A stretch of 64,000 bases of DNA from Haloplanus sp. HW8-1. Its GTDB lineage: Archaea; Halobacteriota; Halobacteria; Halobacteriales; Haloferacaceae. Under the pieces are notes generated by a model. The model had not been told where the DNA came from and searched no databases. It was given only the letters and a program-made list of their open reading frames with translations. Shown here piece after piece: positions 62,208-64,000 of this stretch. The stretch spans positions 3,348,001-3,412,000 of the forward strand of contig NZ_CP098518.1 of assembly GCF_023703795.1 (NCBI RefSeq), read 5' to 3'. The stretch's first letter is position 1, and the number at the start of each line of letters is the position of its first letter. The position numbers and the translations under genes were made by a program.

Positions 62208-62247
62208 GTGAACTGCCTCGGGGTCAAGCCCCGAGGCTTCCCGTAGT
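62188..62247 (-). ncRNA. Omega-RNA 3-prime end and predicted guide (copy B)
   Basis: Downstream of tnpB on the minus strand, CCTCGGGG-cttga-CCCCGAGG forms a hairpin followed by CAGTTCAC, ending at 62208 and shared with copy A. The next bases, ACAGCGAGTACGCGTCTCGC (62207-62188), would be the guide. They lie in the broken Hint gene, as expected if the element carries the address of its own insertion site. Confidence 0.55.
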
Positions 62248-63662
62248 TTAGTCGGACACTCCCATCCGGCCATCGGCCTGATAGCCTCGAACGGTCGGGT
62301 GGGTCACGGTCGGGGCGTCCACGGCCCCCGATACCTGCCGTCGCACCGTCCGAACAACGGGAAGGCTGTTGAGAGCAGGCACAGTCCAGTTCTGACGCTT
62401 CTCGATGCCTTTCACGGCAATGTTGACGCTTGCACCACGGTCGCTATGGTCTTGATGTTCACAGTCCCGACACTTGAACCGCTTTTTGTTGCGGTTCGCT
62501 CGCTCCGTGTGTCCACACATTGGACACCGCTGGCTGGTGTACTCGGGATTAATCCATCCAGTCGGAATGCCCTCGAACGCCGCCTTGTACGACGTATAGA
62601 ACTGGAGGGCGCGGAATGAGAGGTGGTGCAAGCGTCGATTCATCCGCGTGCCGTAGTCGATACTGTTGCGCATCTCTTTGAGGTCTTCAAAGACGATACA
62701 CGGCTTCTCGAACTGCTGGCTCCACTCCACGATGTGACGGCTCACCTCGTGGAGTCGGTCGCGGACGAATCGTTCCTCGCGCCCTTCCAGCACGTCGTGC
62801 ATACTCGACTTCCCCGCGTTCTGCACGCGCTTCCGCATCGTGAAGTAGCGGTGGCGCTCGGACTTGATTTCGGGAAAGTCGATGACAAGCGTGTTCTCGA
62901 CGCCATTCTCGGAGAGGGCGGTCAGGGCTACGTTGTCCTCGTTCACGTCCACACCGACAACCGTCCGTGAGTCCTGCTTGTCTCGAACGGTCTGCTCGGT
63001 GTTGGTGACGTTGACGTGCAACTCGGCGTTTTCGTTGTGGAACAGGGCTTCCGCTGTCCCAATCTTCCACTCGTCGCTCGTGAGCGCGTTCTTGAGAATA
63101 TCGAGGTGAGCGTCGTCGCCATCAACGACGCCTTTGACGTGCTTGTACGGCTTCGCGCTGATGCGGAACGCCACGTCACCGTTGTCGGTGAGCGACAGGT
63201 TGTACCCCTCCTCGTAGTTTGCACGAAGCGGGTACGCGCCGTCCTTAGTGTGACTCGGGTGTCCGAAGTCGTCGTACTCGTAGTAGCTCTCCATCGCGCC
63301 GAGGGCTTTGGCAACGACGCGCTGAGTCGTGTTCTTCACGAGGTTGGCGTCATCAGCCACTCGGTCGGGAATCACGTCCCAGTCCACGCCTTCCTTGGCG
63401 AGCCGGATGGCTTCGTTGTACACCGAACGGGCTTCGAGCGTAGCGTCGTACAGCAGGCTCCCGTTGTCACTCTGGATGTTGAGTTGGAAGTCCAGCGTCT
63501 TGACGAGAGCCTGTGCGTCGGTCATTCTTCGGATTCGTTGAGCCAGTCGTTGACAAGCCCGCGCACTACGTCGGACTTAGTTTCATCAACCTCGATGCAC
63601 TTCTTCGAGAACTCCTTGTACACGTCGTCCTCGAAGTCCACGGACAGTCGTTTCGTCGAGAT
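62208..63662 (-). mobile_element. IS200/IS605-type element with RHH gene and tnpB (copy B)
   Basis: The element contains a ribbon-helix-helix coding segment and tnpB, joined by ATGA, and ends in the conserved hairpin. It splits a Hint/intein-like gene into 61962-62207 and about 63663-63920. The 5-prime border near 63662 is inferred from where Hint similarity stops and RHH similarity starts. Confidence 0.65.
62248..63525 (-). CDS. tnpB: TnpB RNA-guided nuclease (copy B)
   Basis: A 425-residue TnpB, the same length as copy A and alike in most blocks. RuvC residues: Asp in VVGVDVNEDNVALT, Glu in IVFEDLKEMRNSID and Asp in HSDRGASVNIAVKG. Zinc finger: CPMCGH and CRDCEH. No lesion is seen. Its ATG overlaps the stop of the RHH segment (ATGA), so the RHH protein and nuclease are translated together. 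Confidence 0.93.
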   Translation of the reverse strand: MTDAQALVKTLDFQLNIQSDNGSLLYDATLEARSVYNEAIRLAKEGVDWDVIPDRVADDANLVKNTTQRVVAKALGAMESYYEYDDFGHPSHTKDGAYPLRANYEEGYNLSLTDNGDVAFRISAKPYKHVKGVVDGDDAHLDILKNALTSDEWKIGTAEALFHNENAELHVNVTNTEQTVRDKQDSRTVVGVDVNEDNVALTALSENGVENTLVIDFPEIKSERHRYFTMRKRVQNAGKSSMHDVLEGREERFVRDRLHEVSRHIVEWSQQFEKPCIVFEDLKEMRNSIDYGTRMNRRLHHLSFRALQFYTSYKAAFEGIPTGWINPEYTSQRCPMCGHTERANRNKKRFKCRDCEHQDHSDRGASVNIAVKGIEKRQNWTVPALNSLPVVRTVRRQVSGAVDAPTVTHPTVRGYQADGRMGVSD

Positions 63663-63920
63663 CTGCCGTGTCGTGAACGGGATCCGGTGCTCGGGATGCA
63701 GTCGGAGGTCGGCACGACGCGTCTCGATGGCGACGAGGTCGTCGACGGAGTCGCGTTCGATGGCCCGAACAGGGGTCGGGGTTGTCCGCCCCGTTCCGAG
63801 ATCGAGAGTGTACACCACGTCTCCGGGTGTGAGCGCGGCGACGCGGACGAGGCCATCGGTTGTGAGCAGTTCCGTATCGGCTGTGAAACCACCTCGGTCG
63901 GTCGGTGGGGAGTGTGCCAC
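63522..63920 (-). CDS. Chimeric ORF: Hint N-terminal domain fused to a ribbon-helix-helix segment
   Basis: A 132-residue frame. Residues 10-85 are a Hint/intein N-terminal domain (GGFTADTELLTTDGLVRVAA, then DLVAIETRRADLRLHPEHRI). Residues 87-132 are a CopG-like RHH domain (TKRLSVDFEDDVYKEFSKKC, then SDVVRGLVNDWLNESEE) that belongs to the tnpB element. The usual first Cys of a splicing Hint is Phe/Thr here, so splicing is unlikely. The natural RHH start is not evident, because its first codon is ATC, so expression may depend on the Hint frame. The 5-prime part of the host gene lies near the window edge, behind a TGA near 63965. Confidence 0.6.
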   Translation of the reverse strand: MAHSPPTDRGGFTADTELLTTDGLVRVAALTPGDVVYTLDLGTGRTTPTPVRAIERDSVDDLVAIETRRADLRLHPEHRIPFTTRQISTKRLSVDFEDDVYKEFSKKCIEVDETKSDVVRGLVNDWLNESEE

Positions 63921-64000
63921 GGCTACGCGGTCGTGGCCCCGGCTTCGGATATGAAGATTCGGACCCGTTCGTCACCGTGACTGGTCGTACACCGCTGGAG

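Overview
The window is haloarchaeal (class Halobacteria). The evidence is the high GC content, the acidic Asp/Glu-rich proteins, TATA boxes about 25-30 bases upstream of start codons with almost no leader, an archaeal SUI1/aIF1 gene, a ubiquitin-like SAMP ending in Gly-Gly, halobacterial HxlR regulators and halobacterial IS5, IS6, IS1595 and IS200/IS605 (tnpB) elements. No rRNA, tRNA or CRISPR array was recognised.

Layout. Bases 1-9.5 kb and 48.4-61.7 kb look like ordinary chromosome: dense, very GC-rich and often translationally coupled. The left part holds a MoxR/DUF58/transglutaminase operon, aIF1, a rhodanese, a chemotaxis transducer, and a symporter operon ending in a cyclo-ligase-like gene. 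The right part holds a DUF4188 gene, an MFS carrier, a site-2 protease, a Tat lipoprotein, an acetamidase/formamidase, SAMP, two tiny zinc proteins, an amidohydrolase/DUF59/alcohol dehydrogenase set, a histidine kinase and a CBS protein. Between them, about 9.6-48.3 kb is an accessory region. It has lower and uneven GC, many dead transposases, plasmid-type hypothetical genes at 14.0-16.2 kb, and pieces of broken host genes. A second tnpB insertion sits inside a Hint/intein-like gene at the right edge (62-63.9 kb).

The most interesting part is 22.8-44.4 kb, a catabolic gene set bounded by dead IS5-type transposases. It contains a complete polyamine-type ABC importer: a Tat lipoprotein binding protein, a fused two-domain permease and an ATPase. 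Next to the permease is a two-subunit protein matching bacterial N,N-dimethylformamidase in size and order. The set also has an acetylpolyamine deacetylase of the histone-deacetylase fold, a divergent glutamine-synthetase-like ligase, a class III aminotransferase, an aldehyde dehydrogenase, a dgcA-dgcN-like pair (N-acetyl-glutamate racemase and DUF1611 acetyltransferase) and IclR- and PadR-type regulators. Read together, I infer uptake and breakdown of an N-acylated or N-substituted amine: amide hydrolysis and deacetylation, then gamma-glutamylation or transamination, aldehyde oxidation, and finally glutamate metabolism.

The whole 26.8-kb block lies between a 5-prime fragment (18.3-18.8 kb) and a 3-prime fragment (45.6-45.9 kb) of what looks like a type II/IV secretion ATPase, both on the plus strand. 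The block may therefore have entered that gene. A second copy of the 5-prime piece at 11.1-11.3 kb ends at exactly the same codon.
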